From positions 1-41,098 of the forward strand of contig JAJXZT010000068.1 in the NCBI GenBank assembly GCA_021779935.1: a stretch of DNA of 41,098 nt. Reading direction: 5' to 3'. The notes beneath the pieces were generated by a model that saw nothing but the letters and a program-made list of their open reading frames with translations, did no database searches and was not told the origin of the DNA. Origin of the DNA: Acidobacteriota bacterium (lineage in GTDB: Bacteria > Acidobacteriota > Terriglobia > Terriglobales > Acidobacteriaceae). This document shows, piece after piece, positions 25,887 through 35,320 of this stretch (position 1 is its first letter; every line of letters begins with the position of its first letter). The translations under genes and the position numbers were made by a program.

Positions 25887-26771
25887 TTACAGTAACGCGC
25901 CGATTGCTCCGGCCACTTCCGGACGCATCCCCGCAGCCGTCAGGTTTGCCGTGCGCAGCAGGTCGTCGATGCGCGAACCCGTTTGCTGCTGGAGCGCCTC
26001 TGCTACTTCGCTGACGTTTGCCACGCCGCTCACCAGCACAAGCTCCACGTTTTCTCCGTAGGTATCCTGGAAGTACACCAGTGAGGGATACACATCTTCC
26101 GCCAGCCGTTCCGCGCTGATCTGGCCTGCCGTGCCGCCTTCCAGCGTGCGGAACAGCAGCAGTTCGTCATGGTTCACAATCGCAACGGAAGTCGTCTCTG
26201 CGTCCAGCTTCAGCAACATCGTCGGACGGTTCCCGTCCATCGCGCCCAGGGCCGCCAGCGTCGAAGGCATCATGATGCCGGGCAGATAACCTGCCTCCCG
26301 GATCACCGATTCGTATTCGTCGCGTATCGATTGCAACATCGTCGCCGTTACCACGCGCAGACCTTCCTGCGCGTGTTTTGCGTCGTAGCTCACGGCTGCT
26401 TTTTCCACGTCGAACGGCAGTGACTTCTTCAGCCGGAACCGCACCACTGGTTCGGCATCGGCGGTCTTCTCCGGCAGCGTGTCGAAATCCAGCAGGGTGA
26501 TTTTTACCGTTGCGTCCGGAATCACCGCAATCACATCGCGTGTCCGTCCGCCCACCGCTCCAATTGTCTCCGCCACTGCCTCGCGCACCGCCTCGCGGTT
26601 CACCACATTCGTTCCCGTCAGCGAAGGCGTTACCGCTCCCGCTGGCAGGCTGCGCGAATGCACGATTTCGATGGCATCGCCATGTGGCGAGACACGCGCC
26701 GCCGCCACTAGCGTGGAGGTAATTTCGCACGCGATCGACGGCTTTTGCCCAGCTCGGTAATTTTCGGCCAT
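25887..26771 (-). CDS. pilM: PilM-like cytoplasmic assembly protein
   Basis: A 294-residue protein with the outline of PilM/GspL-type actin-fold proteins: an early strand pair (SIACEITSTLVAAARVSP), VIAVIPDATVKITLLDFDTLP, the RFRLKKSLPFDVEKAAVSYD segment typical of the family, and MLLKLDAETTSVAIVNHDELL as the second nucleotide-fold half. The usual PilM length is about 350, so this one is short. It should sit in the cytoplasm and bind the PilN tail. It lies 16 bases after the ATPase gene and 16 before pilN. Confidence 0.75.
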   Translation of the reverse strand: MAENYRAGQKPSIACEITSTLVAAARVSPHGDAIEIVHSRSLPAGAVTPSLTGTNVVNREAVREAVAETIGAVGGRTRDVIAVIPDATVKITLLDFDTLPEKTADAEPVVRFRLKKSLPFDVEKAAVSYDAKHAQEGLRVVTATMLQSIRDEYESVIREAGYLPGIMMPSTLAALGAMDGNRPTMLLKLDAETTSVAIVNHDELLLFRTLEGGTAGQISAERLAEDVYPSLVYFQDTYGENVELVLVSGVANVSEVAEALQQQTGSRIDDLLRTANLTAAGMRPEVAGAIGALL

Positions 26772-26787
26772 TCCGCTCCCGGGGTTC

Positions 26788-28422
26788 CTATCGAGTCGTC
26801 TCGATGAACGTCACCTTGTTGATCTCTTTCAGCGTCGTAATGCCCGCCTTCACTTTAGCAAGCGCCGACTCGCGGAGAAAATGCATTCCTTCCTCGCGCG
26901 CTGCCCTTCGAATCTCCGAACTCGGCTTCTTTTCCAGGATCATTTCGCGGATGCGGTCCGTCAGGTCCAGCAGTTCGTGGATCGCCGTTCTTCCCCGGAA
27001 GCCCGTTCCTGAGCACTCGATGCAACCCGGCCCCTCGTAGAAGGGAATTTCGCGCCACGCCTGCGGGTCCAACCCGCTCGCCTCCAGCGCTTCATTCGTA
27101 TACTGCACTTCCTGCTTGCAGTGCTCGCAGATCACGCGCACCAGCCGTTGCGCCAGGATGCAGTTCAGCGCGGATACAAAGTTATACGGCTCCACCCCCA
27201 TGTTAAGGAAGCGCCCAATCACGTCCACCACGTTATTGGCGTGGACCGTGGTAAACACCAGGTGGCCGGTCAATGCCGACTGAATGGCGATTTGTGCCGT
27301 CTCCGCGTCGCGGATTTCACCCACCATGATCTTGTCCGGGTCGTGCCGCAGGATCGACCGCAATCCTCTCGCGAACGTCAGTCCTTTCTTTTCGTTCACC
27401 GGAATCTGCGTGACTCCGCGGATCTGGTATTCCACCGGGTCTTCAATCGTGATGATCTTGTCTTCGTCCGTCTTGATCTCGTTCAGCGCCGCATACAGCG
27501 TGGTTGTTTTTCCGGAACCCGTCGGTCCCGTCACCAGAACCATGCCGTAAGGTTCCGCGATGTAGCGCCGGAAGCGCCGGATATCGTCGTCGCTGAAGCC
27601 CACCACGTCCAGCGTCAGCTTGTGGAACTTCTCGCTCATCGACTCCTTGTCCAGCACGCGCAGCACCGCATCTTCGCCGTTGATGCTCGGCATGATCGAG
27701 ACGCGGAAGTCGATGGAGCGCCCGTTATAGCGCACCCGGAATCGTCCGTCTTGCGGAATGCGCCGCTCCGCGATGTCCAGTTCGCTCATCACCTTGATGC
27801 GCGAGATGATCGTTGAGTGGTGCTCCTTGGCGATCGGTTTCATCGCCTCCTGCAGCACTCCGTCGATGCGGTACTTGATCACCACCGAGTCGTCGCGTGT
27901 CTCGATGTGGATGTCGCTCGCTCTGCGCTGCAACGCCGTGAAGATTGTCGTGTCCACCAGGCGGATGATCGGGCTGAAGTCGCTTTCTTGCGTCAGCTTC
28001 TCAATCGAGATTGTCTCGTCGCTGCCGTTTTCGTCCTCGCGAATCACGTCCAGCGTAAACGTCTCGCCCGCTTCGTCCAGCACGCGCTGTGACTGTTCGG
28101 TTTTCTTCAGGAACTCGATGATCTGCGCCAGTGTCGCGACCTTCGCCACGATCCGCCGCCCCAGCATCAGGCTGATCTCGTCGATCATCATCAACTGGCT
28201 TGGATCGGCGATGGCGATTGCCAGCCGCCCGTCCGCCAGTTCTTCCAGCGGGATGAAGTTGTCGCGGAACATCAGTTCCACCGGGACTTTCTTCATCAGG
28301 TCGTGCTGGATCTTGTAGTTCTTCAGGTCCACGAACTCGCAGCGATAGCGGCGCGCCAGCTCCCGTGCGCGTGTCTCGTCGCTGTCGTCGGCGGAAAATG
28401 GTTGTGCGAACAATTGAGCCAT
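26788..28422 (-). CDS. GspE/PilB-type assembly ATPase
   Basis: A 544-residue hexameric AAA-like secretion ATPase. An N-terminal MshEN/GspE-N domain (about 20-110) precedes the catalytic half, which has Walker A GPTGSGKTT, the Asp box IITIEDPVEYQI, Walker B DPDKIMVGEIRD and the His box TGHLVFTTVHAN. The zinc tetracysteine motif C-x2-C (CEHC) and C-x2-C (CIEC) marks extension ATPases (PilB/GspE) as opposed to PilT. It powers pseudopilin or pilin polymerisation with the GspF/PilC platform protein encoded 27 bases upstream. GspE and PilB are not separable by eye here. Confidence 0.93.
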   Translation of the reverse strand: MAQLFAQPFSADDSDETRARELARRYRCEFVDLKNYKIQHDLMKKVPVELMFRDNFIPLEELADGRLAIAIADPSQLMMIDEISLMLGRRIVAKVATLAQIIEFLKKTEQSQRVLDEAGETFTLDVIREDENGSDETISIEKLTQESDFSPIIRLVDTTIFTALQRRASDIHIETRDDSVVIKYRIDGVLQEAMKPIAKEHHSTIISRIKVMSELDIAERRIPQDGRFRVRYNGRSIDFRVSIMPSINGEDAVLRVLDKESMSEKFHKLTLDVVGFSDDDIRRFRRYIAEPYGMVLVTGPTGSGKTTTLYAALNEIKTDEDKIITIEDPVEYQIRGVTQIPVNEKKGLTFARGLRSILRHDPDKIMVGEIRDAETAQIAIQSALTGHLVFTTVHANNVVDVIGRFLNMGVEPYNFVSALNCILAQRLVRVICEHCKQEVQYTNEALEASGLDPQAWREIPFYEGPGCIECSGTGFRGRTAIHELLDLTDRIREMILEKKPSSEIRRAAREEGMHFLRESALAKVKAGITTLKEINKVTFIETTR

Positions 28423-28449
28423 GAGAACCAGTTACTCCCGCGTGCCGCA

Positions 28450-29658
28450 TCAATGCATGCCGTTGGCGCCTATGCTGAATATCGGCAGGTAAAGCGAAAT
28501 CAATATGAATCCGACCACCACGCCCATGAAGATCAGGATGACCGGTTCGATCAGTGCCATCGCGGCACTCATCGCGTTCTGCACGTCTTCCTCGTAAAAC
28601 TCGGACACCGACGTCAACATCGCCGGCAATGCGCCCGTCGACTCGCCTACTTCGACCATTTCTATTGCCAGGTCCGGAATAAATTTCGTCTCTTCCAGTG
28701 TTTCGTGCAGGCTGCGTCCTTCGCGCACGCCCTGTTTCGCGTGTTCAATTCCCAGGTTCATCAACCGGCTCTGCATCGACTGCCCCGCCGTTTCCAGCGC
28801 CTGCATCAGCGGCAGTCCGCCGGAAAGCAGCGTCGACAACATACGGGTAAACATCGCTACCTGGTATCGCAGCCAGATCGATCCGAACACCGGCATCCCC
28901 AGCTTGAACCGGTCTACCGTCTCGCCGCCCTTTGGCGTCTTCGCCCATCGCCGCAGGCCGATCACCGCCACGATTACCAACACGATAATCAGCGGCAGAT
29001 ACGTCTTCGCCTTCAGCGACATGGCAATCGTGAATTGCGTAATCTGCGGCAGCGGTTCGTTCAGGTCTTTATACAGGCTGGCGAACTGTGGCACCACGTA
29101 GGTCACCAGCATTGTCATCAACGCAATCACGCCCACCACCAGCACCGCCGGATAAATCAGCGATGCCAGCAGTTTCTTGCGGAATGTCAGTGTCAGCCGC
29201 TGGAAGGACAGATACCTTGTCAGCACTTCTTCCAGGTTGCCGCTCTTTTCGCCCGCCAGGATTGTCGTCGAATAAATCTTCGGAAATGCCCCCTGCGCCT
29301 CGAACGCCGCTGACAGCAGTTCGCCGCCCTTGACGCGGTCACGGACGTTTTCCAGCAGGGACTTGAAATACTCGTTGCGCTGCCGCTTGGAGAGCAGGTC
29401 CAGCGCCTGAACGATTGGCAGTCCGGCGTGCACCAGTGTCACAAATTGCTGGTTGAAGACCACGAACTGGTCAAGCTTGATCTTCGGCGCCACCAGCCGC
29501 AGTTCCCGTGTGCTCAGCAGTCCGCGCGGTTTTACCCAGTAGACAAGGAATCCCTGCTGCACGAACCGGTCGCGGATCTCCGTCGCCGTATGGCCAGACT
29601 CCGTCTGCTCCACCACGCGGCCCCGCTCATCGGCCATCTTGATGACGAACTCAGCCAT
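28450..29658 (-). CDS. GspF/PilC-type inner-membrane platform protein
   Basis: A 402-residue polytopic protein with two tandem GspF domains. The first (about 60-190) has FNQQFVTLVHAGLPIVQALDLL and ILAGEKSGNLEEVL. The second (about 265-385) has MFTRMLSTLLSGGLPLMQAL and MVEVGESTGALPAML. Membrane helices lie near residues 160-185, 205-225 and at the C-terminus (PVILIFMGVVVGFILISLYLP). It is the core on which the ATPase acts to insert pilins. It heads the assembly gene run and follows LolA by a 229-base gap containing short repeats. Confidence 0.92.
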   Translation of the reverse strand: MAEFVIKMADERGRVVEQTESGHTATEIRDRFVQQGFLVYWVKPRGLLSTRELRLVAPKIKLDQFVVFNQQFVTLVHAGLPIVQALDLLSKRQRNEYFKSLLENVRDRVKGGELLSAAFEAQGAFPKIYSTTILAGEKSGNLEEVLTRYLSFQRLTLTFRKKLLASLIYPAVLVVGVIALMTMLVTYVVPQFASLYKDLNEPLPQITQFTIAMSLKAKTYLPLIIVLVIVAVIGLRRWAKTPKGGETVDRFKLGMPVFGSIWLRYQVAMFTRMLSTLLSGGLPLMQALETAGQSMQSRLMNLGIEHAKQGVREGRSLHETLEETKFIPDLAIEMVEVGESTGALPAMLTSVSEFYEEDVQNAMSAAMALIEPVILIFMGVVVGFILISLYLPIFSIGANGMH

Positions 29659-29833
29659 GCCCGTGCCCTGTCCGGCCCACTCCGCCGTCGCATCAGTCTA
29701 ACATCCTGAAAAGGAAAGCGTTGCTGCCAGGAACCATGTTTCGAAAGTTGTGGAAGTTTCAATGCCGGAATGTCCCGTAGATGACTCGAATCGAACGGTC
29801 GGACAGACCGGGCAGGACAGGCGCAGCCGTCTC

Positions 29834-29882
29834 ATTAAAACCTTTGAAACCTCCGAAACCGTCTTGTCGAAACCTCCGAAAC
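29834..29882 (-). repeat. Short GTTTCGGAG repeat cluster between lolA and gspF
   Basis: On the minus strand GTTTCGGAGGTTTC occurs twice, 23 bases apart, followed by GTTTCAAAG and GTTTTAATG. These are near-9-base units of GTTTCNNNG. A related GAAAGTTGTGGAAGTTTC lies at about 29742, and GAAACTGCTTCTATGGCA at about 30618 resembles the sequence at the lolA end. It is non-coding as far as I can see and its role is unknown. Confidence 0.5.
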
Positions 29883-29887
29883 TTCTT

Positions 29888-30571
29888 CTATGGCTCCAAC
29901 GACTCCGCATCCATCACTTCCACCCCCGGCGGCGGAGAGAACTTAAATCGCCCGTCCGGTACTTGGACGTTGTCTTTTTCATCTCGGAAGCGGAATTCCG
30001 TTACGGAACCGTCCAGTTCTTCCACTTCGATTCCCACGATCATGTAATCGGGAGTGATCTCCAGCAGCACCTGTGAAACGCTGTCGCCCATGCCGTCCGG
30101 CACGCCCCGAAGCATCAGGTCGCCCGCATGACGCGGCTTTTTGTCCGGCGCCCAAGACAGTCCCTTGAATTCCTTCACCAGCTTCGTGTGCCCCAGCATG
30201 TAACGCAGCGGCGAGCGGAAGTCGGCCAGCTTCTTTACCGGCGTGCGCCGCGCCTGCTTTTCGCCCGGCACGTAGAACCACGCTGTCTTGCCGTCCGTCA
30301 CGAACAGCTTCTGCCGTGGCGACGTATATTCCCAGCGCATCTTGCCGGGCTTTTTCATCCACATCGTGCCCGACTCCGTCCGTGTCATCCCGGCTCCGGC
30401 GTACACTTCCGTGAACCCGGCTTCCAGCGAGCGAAGCCCGTTATAGTGCCTGTCTACTGCATCGGCAATTTTGTGTAAGTCAGGAGGAGTTTGTGCGACC
30501 GCCGTCAAACTTAGCAGTCCTGCACCGCACAGAAGTGTTACCGCCACCAGCCGCAGAAGATTGCGCATCAT
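29888..30571 (-). CDS. lolA: Outer-membrane lipoprotein carrier protein LolA
   Basis: A 227-residue exported protein: a signal peptide (LLRLVAVTLLCGAGLLSLTAVAQ), then the LolA-type half-barrel with MTRTESGTMWMKKPGKMRWEY split across the early strands, FVTDGKTAWFYVPGEKQ, and a DLMLRGVPDG segment. It should ferry lipoproteins from the LolCDE complex to the outer membrane. An M at residue 2 is an alternative start. It follows the TPR gene by 59 bases on the same strand; no lolC/D/E homologue is evident, although an ABC exporter is encoded upstream. Confidence 0.82.
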   Translation of the reverse strand: MMRNLLRLVAVTLLCGAGLLSLTAVAQTPPDLHKIADAVDRHYNGLRSLEAGFTEVYAGAGMTRTESGTMWMKKPGKMRWEYTSPRQKLFVTDGKTAWFYVPGEKQARRTPVKKLADFRSPLRYMLGHTKLVKEFKGLSWAPDKKPRHAGDLMLRGVPDGMGDSVSQVLLEITPDYMIVGIEVEELDGSVTEFRFRDEKDNVQVPDGRFKFSPPPGVEVMDAESLEP

Positions 30572-30630
30572 TCCTTTATAAATTCACCCTTCCACCCAAT
30601 ACAAACCCGGAAAACCTCTCGAAACTGCTT

Positions 30631-31548
30631 CTATGGCATCTTTGGCAGGACATTACTCTCGTTTCCCGGCGGCAGTCCCTTTGTAATAAATGGCAGCAAG
30701 TCAGGTTTCGCCACCTGCACGCGCCCGTTCACCAACTGGTAGGGGTACCCCACCGGATCGACGGGAATACTTCGCAGCATTCCTGCCTGGATCATCTCGA
30801 ACCAGTTTTCCGGCGCATGTCCTTTCGTCTGCTCGAAGCGATTCACGTACTCCTGGAGGATCGTCACTTCCTGGTCTGCTCGCAGCGCGATCAACCGCCT
30901 CTCCGCATTCGCGCGGATATCGGGATCAGTGGTGCTGTTCAGGATGTTCGTCCACAGGTATTGTGCTGTCTCCGCCTCGCCGGCATTTTGCGCCAGTGCC
31001 GCCGCCATCACTTTCATCCATGGCAGCGCTCCTGGAACTTCCGAACCTCTCTGGAAGCACTCTGAGGCTGTTTTCGAATCGTGCAATTCCTGCCAGTAGA
31101 TGAATCCCAGGTGGTACCACAGGCGCCACGCCTTGGGATTCTCCCGAATTCCGCGCTGCACCAATCGCACTGCCGCCTGCGGATCGCCCGCACCTTCCGG
31201 CGGTCTCTGTGACAGGAAGATCGAGCCAAACTCATATGCCACGATCAAGTGCGGATCGAGTGTCGTTGTGATGTCCAGCAGTGGCGACAGCAACTTGTAA
31301 TTCAGTGAGTGTTCGTGATGCTTGGTGCCAAAGTATTGCACCGCCCGCGTCCAGTAGACGTCCGCCAGCAGTCCGTTATATCCCAGTGAGAGGCGCTTGA
31401 TCGTATTCGGCGACGGAATGTAAAGCACGTCCTGCAGCATGACGTCGCCGCGTGCGGCGTCCACTTTTTGCGATACACCGATACTCGCCGCCAGGCATCC
31501 CAGCAGCAGGCCCCCTGCGATGATCGTTGTTACACTTTGCCGCTTCAT
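30631..31548 (-). CDS. TPR protein, membrane-anchored or exported
   Basis: A 305-residue protein with an N-terminal hydrophobic segment (VTTIIAGGLLLGCLAASIGV). This could be a signal anchor or, through LLGC, a lipoprotein signal. TPR-like helices follow at about 80-230: WRLWYHLGFIYWQELHDSKTA split at a repeat boundary, then NAGEAETAQYLWTNIL. The C-terminal 60 residues (FEMIQAGMLRSIPVDPVGYPYQLVNG) resemble the DP-x-G-x-P-Y segment found at the end of pseudopilins and associated TPR proteins. It lies between the ABC permease and lolA. Its role is not assigned; scaffolding for envelope assembly is a guess. Confidence 0.65.
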   Translation of the reverse strand: MKRQSVTTIIAGGLLLGCLAASIGVSQKVDAARGDVMLQDVLYIPSPNTIKRLSLGYNGLLADVYWTRAVQYFGTKHHEHSLNYKLLSPLLDITTTLDPHLIVAYEFGSIFLSQRPPEGAGDPQAAVRLVQRGIRENPKAWRLWYHLGFIYWQELHDSKTASECFQRGSEVPGALPWMKVMAAALAQNAGEAETAQYLWTNILNSTTDPDIRANAERRLIALRADQEVTILQEYVNRFEQTKGHAPENWFEMIQAGMLRSIPVDPVGYPYQLVNGRVQVAKPDLLPFITKGLPPGNESNVLPKMP

Positions 31549-31588
31549 GGTTCGTTTCGTCGCTTGCGACTCGCGTCTCGTGACTTCT

Positions 31589-32368
31589 TTACTTCAGATT
31601 CCTCTTCTCAAACACCAGCACGGCCGCGCAGTTCACCGCCACCGCGTAGGCCAGCACATACAGCGTATTCAGCAGCACCAGGTGTCCTGGCACCGGCACC
31701 GAGTGTGCCACCTGCGAAATCACGTTCAGGGAAGAGAAGTTCGGCACCAGGTATGACATGCCGGTCATCACCCACTTCGTCCCGCCCTCCGTCAACTTCG
31801 CGAATCCGCGCATGTCGTCCGCAAACGTTCCAATCACGAACAGCGAGAACGCGAATACCGCCGACAGCAGCGGGGAAGAGAACGTCGAAAAGAACAGCGC
31901 CAGCGACGTGATCAGTACGAATTGCAGCAGGATGAAATAGATCGCCACCAGCAGGTCCGCGTCCGCCCGCTGGAACCGGTGCGTCAGGTAGAGCAGCGCC
32001 GCGAAGAATCCTGCGCTCATGAAGAACGCGTTCACCGTCAGCGTTCCCACCAACCCCAGGAACTTTCCAATGATGAACTCCCACCGCCGCACCGGACGTG
32101 CCGCCAGCACCGTGTACAGCGTCCGCTTCTCGATCTCTTTCGATACCAGCCCGATTCCTATGAAAATCGCGATCACGATACCGAACAGCGAGATCGAGGT
32201 CAGCCCCAGGTTCACCAGCACCAGCCGTTCGATGCCGATGGAAATCTGTCCCACCAGCAGCGCCGCGCCCACAATCAGCAGTGCGAACACGATCAGGTTA
32301 TAGAGCACGCGGTCTCTCACCGCCTCGCGGAACGTGCTGTACGCGATTGCCCACAGCCGGCCGATCAT
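31589..32368 (-). CDS. ABC-2 type transporter permease
   Basis: A 259-residue permease with about six hydrophobic helices, among them LIVFALLIVGAALLVGQIS, SLFGIVIAIFIGIGLV, FVLITSLALFFSTF and VLLNTLYVLAYAVAVNCAAVLVF. An EIEKRTLYTVLAARPVRRWEF loop between helices 2 and 3 (split E-I-E-K then R-T-L-Y) is typical of ABC-2/NosY-like permeases. Its start overlaps the ATPase gene stop by 4 bases, so the two form an exporter. The substrate is unknown. Confidence 0.87.
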   Translation of the reverse strand: MIGRLWAIAYSTFREAVRDRVLYNLIVFALLIVGAALLVGQISIGIERLVLVNLGLTSISLFGIVIAIFIGIGLVSKEIEKRTLYTVLAARPVRRWEFIIGKFLGLVGTLTVNAFFMSAGFFAALLYLTHRFQRADADLLVAIYFILLQFVLITSLALFFSTFSSPLLSAVFAFSLFVIGTFADDMRGFAKLTEGGTKWVMTGMSYLVPNFSSLNVISQVAHSVPVPGHLVLLNTLYVLAYAVAVNCAAVLVFEKRNLK

Positions 32369-33318
32369 CGCGTCACCTCCTGCATGTTCTGTGAATCGCG
32401 ATCTCCCGCGCCCAGCTTTGACAGGAAGTAATCTTCCAGCGTCGCCCGCACCGGAGTCACCGAAATCAACTTTCCTCCCGCTCCGCGTATCGCGTCGATC
32501 GCCCGATCCGTCGCCTCCTGTGTCAGTATCGTGCGAAACGTCTCGCTCGCCTCGTGCGTCTTACCGCCCAGCGCCGCAATCTCCGCCGTCGCCGCCGCTC
32601 CTGTCCACACAAACTCCACCTGTCCACTTACTTCGCTAACCAGGTCGGCCACTACTCCAACGCCGCGCAGTTCGCCCTTGTTAAGCACCGCCACGCGGTC
32701 GCACACCGTCTCAGCGTCGGACAGGATGTGCGTCGAGAAAAAGATCGTCTTTCCTTCCTCGTGCAGACTCTGGATCAGGTCTCTCACCTCGCGCCGTCCC
32801 ACCGGGTCCAGCCCGGACATCGGTTCGTCCAGGAAGATCAATTTCGGATCGTGCACGATGGCCTGTGCGATTCCAACCCGTTGCAGCATGCCCTTGGAAA
32901 ACTTCCTCATCTGGATTCCCGCTGATTCCGACATTCCCACGCGCGCCAGCGAGGCATCCACCTTGCGCGCCCGGTCCTTGCCCGGCACGCCGGAGAGTTG
33001 CGCGTAATAGGTCAGCAATTCTTTCGGAGTCAGGTGATCGTAGAAGTAGGGTTGCTCCGGCAGGAATCCGATCTGTGCTTTCATCGCCGGATCGTCGAGC
33101 GCTTTCCCCAGTATGCGCGCCGAGCCCGCCGAGGGATAAACCAGTCCCATCAGCAGCCGCAGCGTGGTTGTTTTTCCGGCGCCGTTCGGTCCAAGATACC
33201 CGAACACTTCGCCCTCTTCGACCGTCAGCGTCAGCGATTTCAGCGCGTCTTTCCGCCGCTTCCGCCAGAAGCCGATGTTGTAGTGTTTCGCGAGTGCAAA
33301 TGTCTCGATGGCTGGCAT
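32365..33318 (-). CDS. ABC transporter ATP-binding protein
   Basis: A 317-residue ATPase from ATG 33318 ([13 protein letters not shown]), where family similarity begins. Longer starts at 33360 (MKVGT) and 33438 are possible, and none has a strong ribosome site. It has Walker [10 protein letters not shown], signature [16 protein letters not shown] (a variant of LSGGQ), Walker [14 protein letters not shown] and the switch His in [10 protein letters not shown]-terminal regulatory domain follows (about 230-310). A TATAAT on the minus strand at 33334-33339 lacks a -35 partner. It pairs with the overlapping ABC-2 permease. Confidence 0.9.
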   Translation of the reverse strand: MPAIETFALAKHYNIGFWRKRRKDALKSLTLTVEEGEVFGYLGPNGAGKTTTLRLLMGLVYPSAGSARILGKALDDPAMKAQIGFLPEQPYFYDHLTPKELLTYYAQLSGVPGKDRARKVDASLARVGMSESAGIQMRKFSKGMLQRVGIAQAIVHDPKLIFLDEPMSGLDPVGRREVRDLIQSLHEEGKTIFFSTHILSDAETVCDRVAVLNKGELRGVGVVADLVSEVSGQVEFVWTGAAATAEIAALGGKTHEASETFRTILTQEATDRAIDAIRGAGGKLISVTPVRATLEDYFLSKLGAGDRDSQNMQEVTR

Positions 33319-33478
33319 TGTCAGTTCGTCGTGATTATAAGCAATAGTGCCAACTTTCATGCCTGCTAAATGTGCCTTTTGCCCGGCGCGGGATATCACC
33401 TGTGCATGGAACTTGCGAGTCTGTACGAGGGCTGTCACTTGACGTACACTCTATCTTCGCAGTTACGTTCCGACCCCC

Positions 33479-35233
33479 ATGAACCAGGAATTTCTCGGCT
33501 TCCTATCCCGCTTGTCGTTGCTTGCCAAGAGCGCAAATGAGACCAACTCTATCCTGCACCGCGTATTTCGCATGGAATTGGTCTTCTGGGTGGCGGTGAT
33601 CCTGCTGGCACTCCTGGTTGCGCGTTCAAGGGCCCGTTGGTTTCGCCGGATCGAGCAATCCTTCCTTCGCATTGCGCGTCATCGGCATCGTGCCGTTCTT
33701 GGTGTCTTCCTCGGGGCGCTGCTGCTGCGCGCCGCGCTGCTCGTTTTTCTGCCTATTCCTGTCCCCGCCGTTCACGACGAGTTCAGCTACATCCTCCAGG
33801 GCGAAACTTTTGCTGCCGGACGTCTTACCAATCCCGTCCACCCCATGGCCATCTTCTTCGAGACATTCCATGTCAACATGTGGCCGACATATCAATCGAT
33901 GTATCCGCCCGCCCAGGGGTTGGTTCTGGCTCTTGGCATCCTGCTCTTCGGACACCCCTGGTGGGGTGTCTGGCTAAGCATGGCCATTATGTGTGCGGTC
34001 GTCTGCTGGATGCTCCAGGCCTACATGCCTCCCCACTGGGCACTACTCGGGGCTGTTTTCTGCGTCCTCCGCTTTGACATCTTCAGTTACTGGATCAATG
34101 CCTACTTAGGGGGAGCCGTTGCCGCCGCTGCCGGAGCCGTCTTGCTTGGTACGTGGCCCCGCCTCCGCCGCAACCCTTGCATCCCCTACGGCCTGTTGTT
34201 CGGATTTGCGCTGATCGTACTTGCCAACTCCCGTCCGTGGGAGGGCCTCGTGTGCAGCGTCCCTTGTACCATCGCCGCTCTCGCCTGGTTGTTTCGCGAG
34301 CGCCGTCGCTTTTCCCTGATTTTCCGCAAGGCTGTCGTGCCTGTCGTGGTTGTTCTCATTCTTGGCGCGGCTTTCATGCTCTATTACAACTGGCGTGGCA
34401 CCGGCAATCCTTTGGAAATGCCATATATTGCCGACCAGATGCGTTACCACATCACGAAGCCCTTTATCTGGGAAAAGCGCAATCCCATCCCGCATTACGA
34501 CCATCCCGCAATGCGTCGCGTCTATGTCTATTGGGAGCTTCCGTCTTACCTGATGTTGCGCTATCCGCAAGGTCGCCTTGAGCTCTTTTACCAGCGTTGT
34601 CTGACCTATTACGAGTTCTATTTTTGGCCGGCCGTGCTGCTTCTCATCCCAGGGTTCCTCATCGCCTGCCGCAGCCGCCGTCTTCGGCTCCTCCCCATCA
34701 CTGCGCTGATGGTGATCCTTGGAGTGTTCGTTGAAATCTATCCTCCTTTTGCGCAGTACGCAGCACCCGCGCTCGCGTGTTTCATCGCCGTCATGCTGGT
34801 TGGCTTCCGCGCCATGCGCGCATGGTCCATTCGTGGACGCCGAATAGGTCTCGCCATGTCGCGTGCGTTCATCCTTCTTCTTGCTGTTTGGTTTGCCGTT
34901 CGTACAGGCGAACAGTTGATCGACCCCTACCACTTCACCTATGAAGAGGGCGCACCTCGCCAGGAGATCCAGCGTGCCAGCATTGTCAGCCGCCTTGATC
35001 GCCTCCCCGGCAAGCAGCTCGTCATCGTCCACATGTCGCCGTCGTTCGGCGACTATCGCGACTGGGTCTACAACAAGCCCGATATCGACGCTTCGCACAT
35101 CGTCTGGGCGCGTGACATGGGACCCGCCAACAGGAGTCTCCTTCAATATTTCCACGACCGCACGGTCTGGTGGGTTGATCAGAGCGACGGCATGATGGCG
35201 CTTCGTCCTTACACTCCCGCCGATAGTCAGTAA
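33479..35233 (+). CDS. Multi-pass membrane glycosyltransferase (GT39/ArnT-like)
   Basis: A 584-residue protein with about ten or more membrane helices. The first extracytoplasmic loop after helix 2 carries VHDEFSYILQGETFAAGRL; an acidic pair at this place is the catalytic hallmark of lipid-phosphate-sugar transferases of the GT39/GT83 type. A soluble C-terminal region (PGKQLVIVHMSPSFGDYRDWVYNKPDID in two parts) follows the last helix. It would transfer a sugar from a polyprenyl-phosphate carrier outside the inner membrane. ATG 33479 lacks a good ribosome site and ATG 33572 (MELVFWVAV) is an alternative. The acceptor is unknown. Confidence 0.72.
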   Translation: MNQEFLGFLSRLSLLAKSANETNSILHRVFRMELVFWVAVILLALLVARSRARWFRRIEQSFLRIARHRHRAVLGVFLGALLLRAALLVFLPIPVPAVHDEFSYILQGETFAAGRLTNPVHPMAIFFETFHVNMWPTYQSMYPPAQGLVLALGILLFGHPWWGVWLSMAIMCAVVCWMLQAYMPPHWALLGAVFCVLRFDIFSYWINAYLGGAVAAAAGAVLLGTWPRLRRNPCIPYGLLFGFALIVLANSRPWEGLVCSVPCTIAALAWLFRERRRFSLIFRKAVVPVVVVLILGAAFMLYYNWRGTGNPLEMPYIADQMRYHITKPFIWEKRNPIPHYDHPAMRRVYVYWELPSYLMLRYPQGRLELFYQRCLTYYEFYFWPAVLLLIPGFLIACRSRRLRLLPITALMVILGVFVEIYPPFAQYAAPALACFIAVMLVGFRAMRAWSIRGRRIGLAMSRAFILLLAVWFAVRTGEQLIDPYHFTYEEGAPRQEIQRASIVSRLDRLPGKQLVIVHMSPSFGDYRDWVYNKPDIDASHIVWARDMGPANRSLLQYFHDRTVWWVDQSDGMMALRPYTPADSQ

Positions 35234-35320
35234 AAGCCCGAAGCCCGGGCGAGTTCCTCATTGGAACGCTCAGCGCTCCTGGAAGAAATCCTCCAACCCG
35301 TGGATCGCCTTTTCGCGACA

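Noticed and set aside
29834-29882. GTTTCGGAG units considered as a CRISPR-like array
   Set aside because: Units are only 9-14 bases, without regular spacers of 30-40 bases, and no cas gene is present.
33334-33339. Perfect minus-strand TATAAT before the ABC ATPase gene
   Set aside because: No -35 at a usable distance and no ribosome site in the very short leader it would give; kept only as a remark in the gene entry.
34106-35155. A 349-codon minus-strand open frame inside the first glycosyltransferase
   Set aside because: Its composition is that of an antisense shadow, and the plus-strand frame has clear membrane helices and the acidic first-loop motif.
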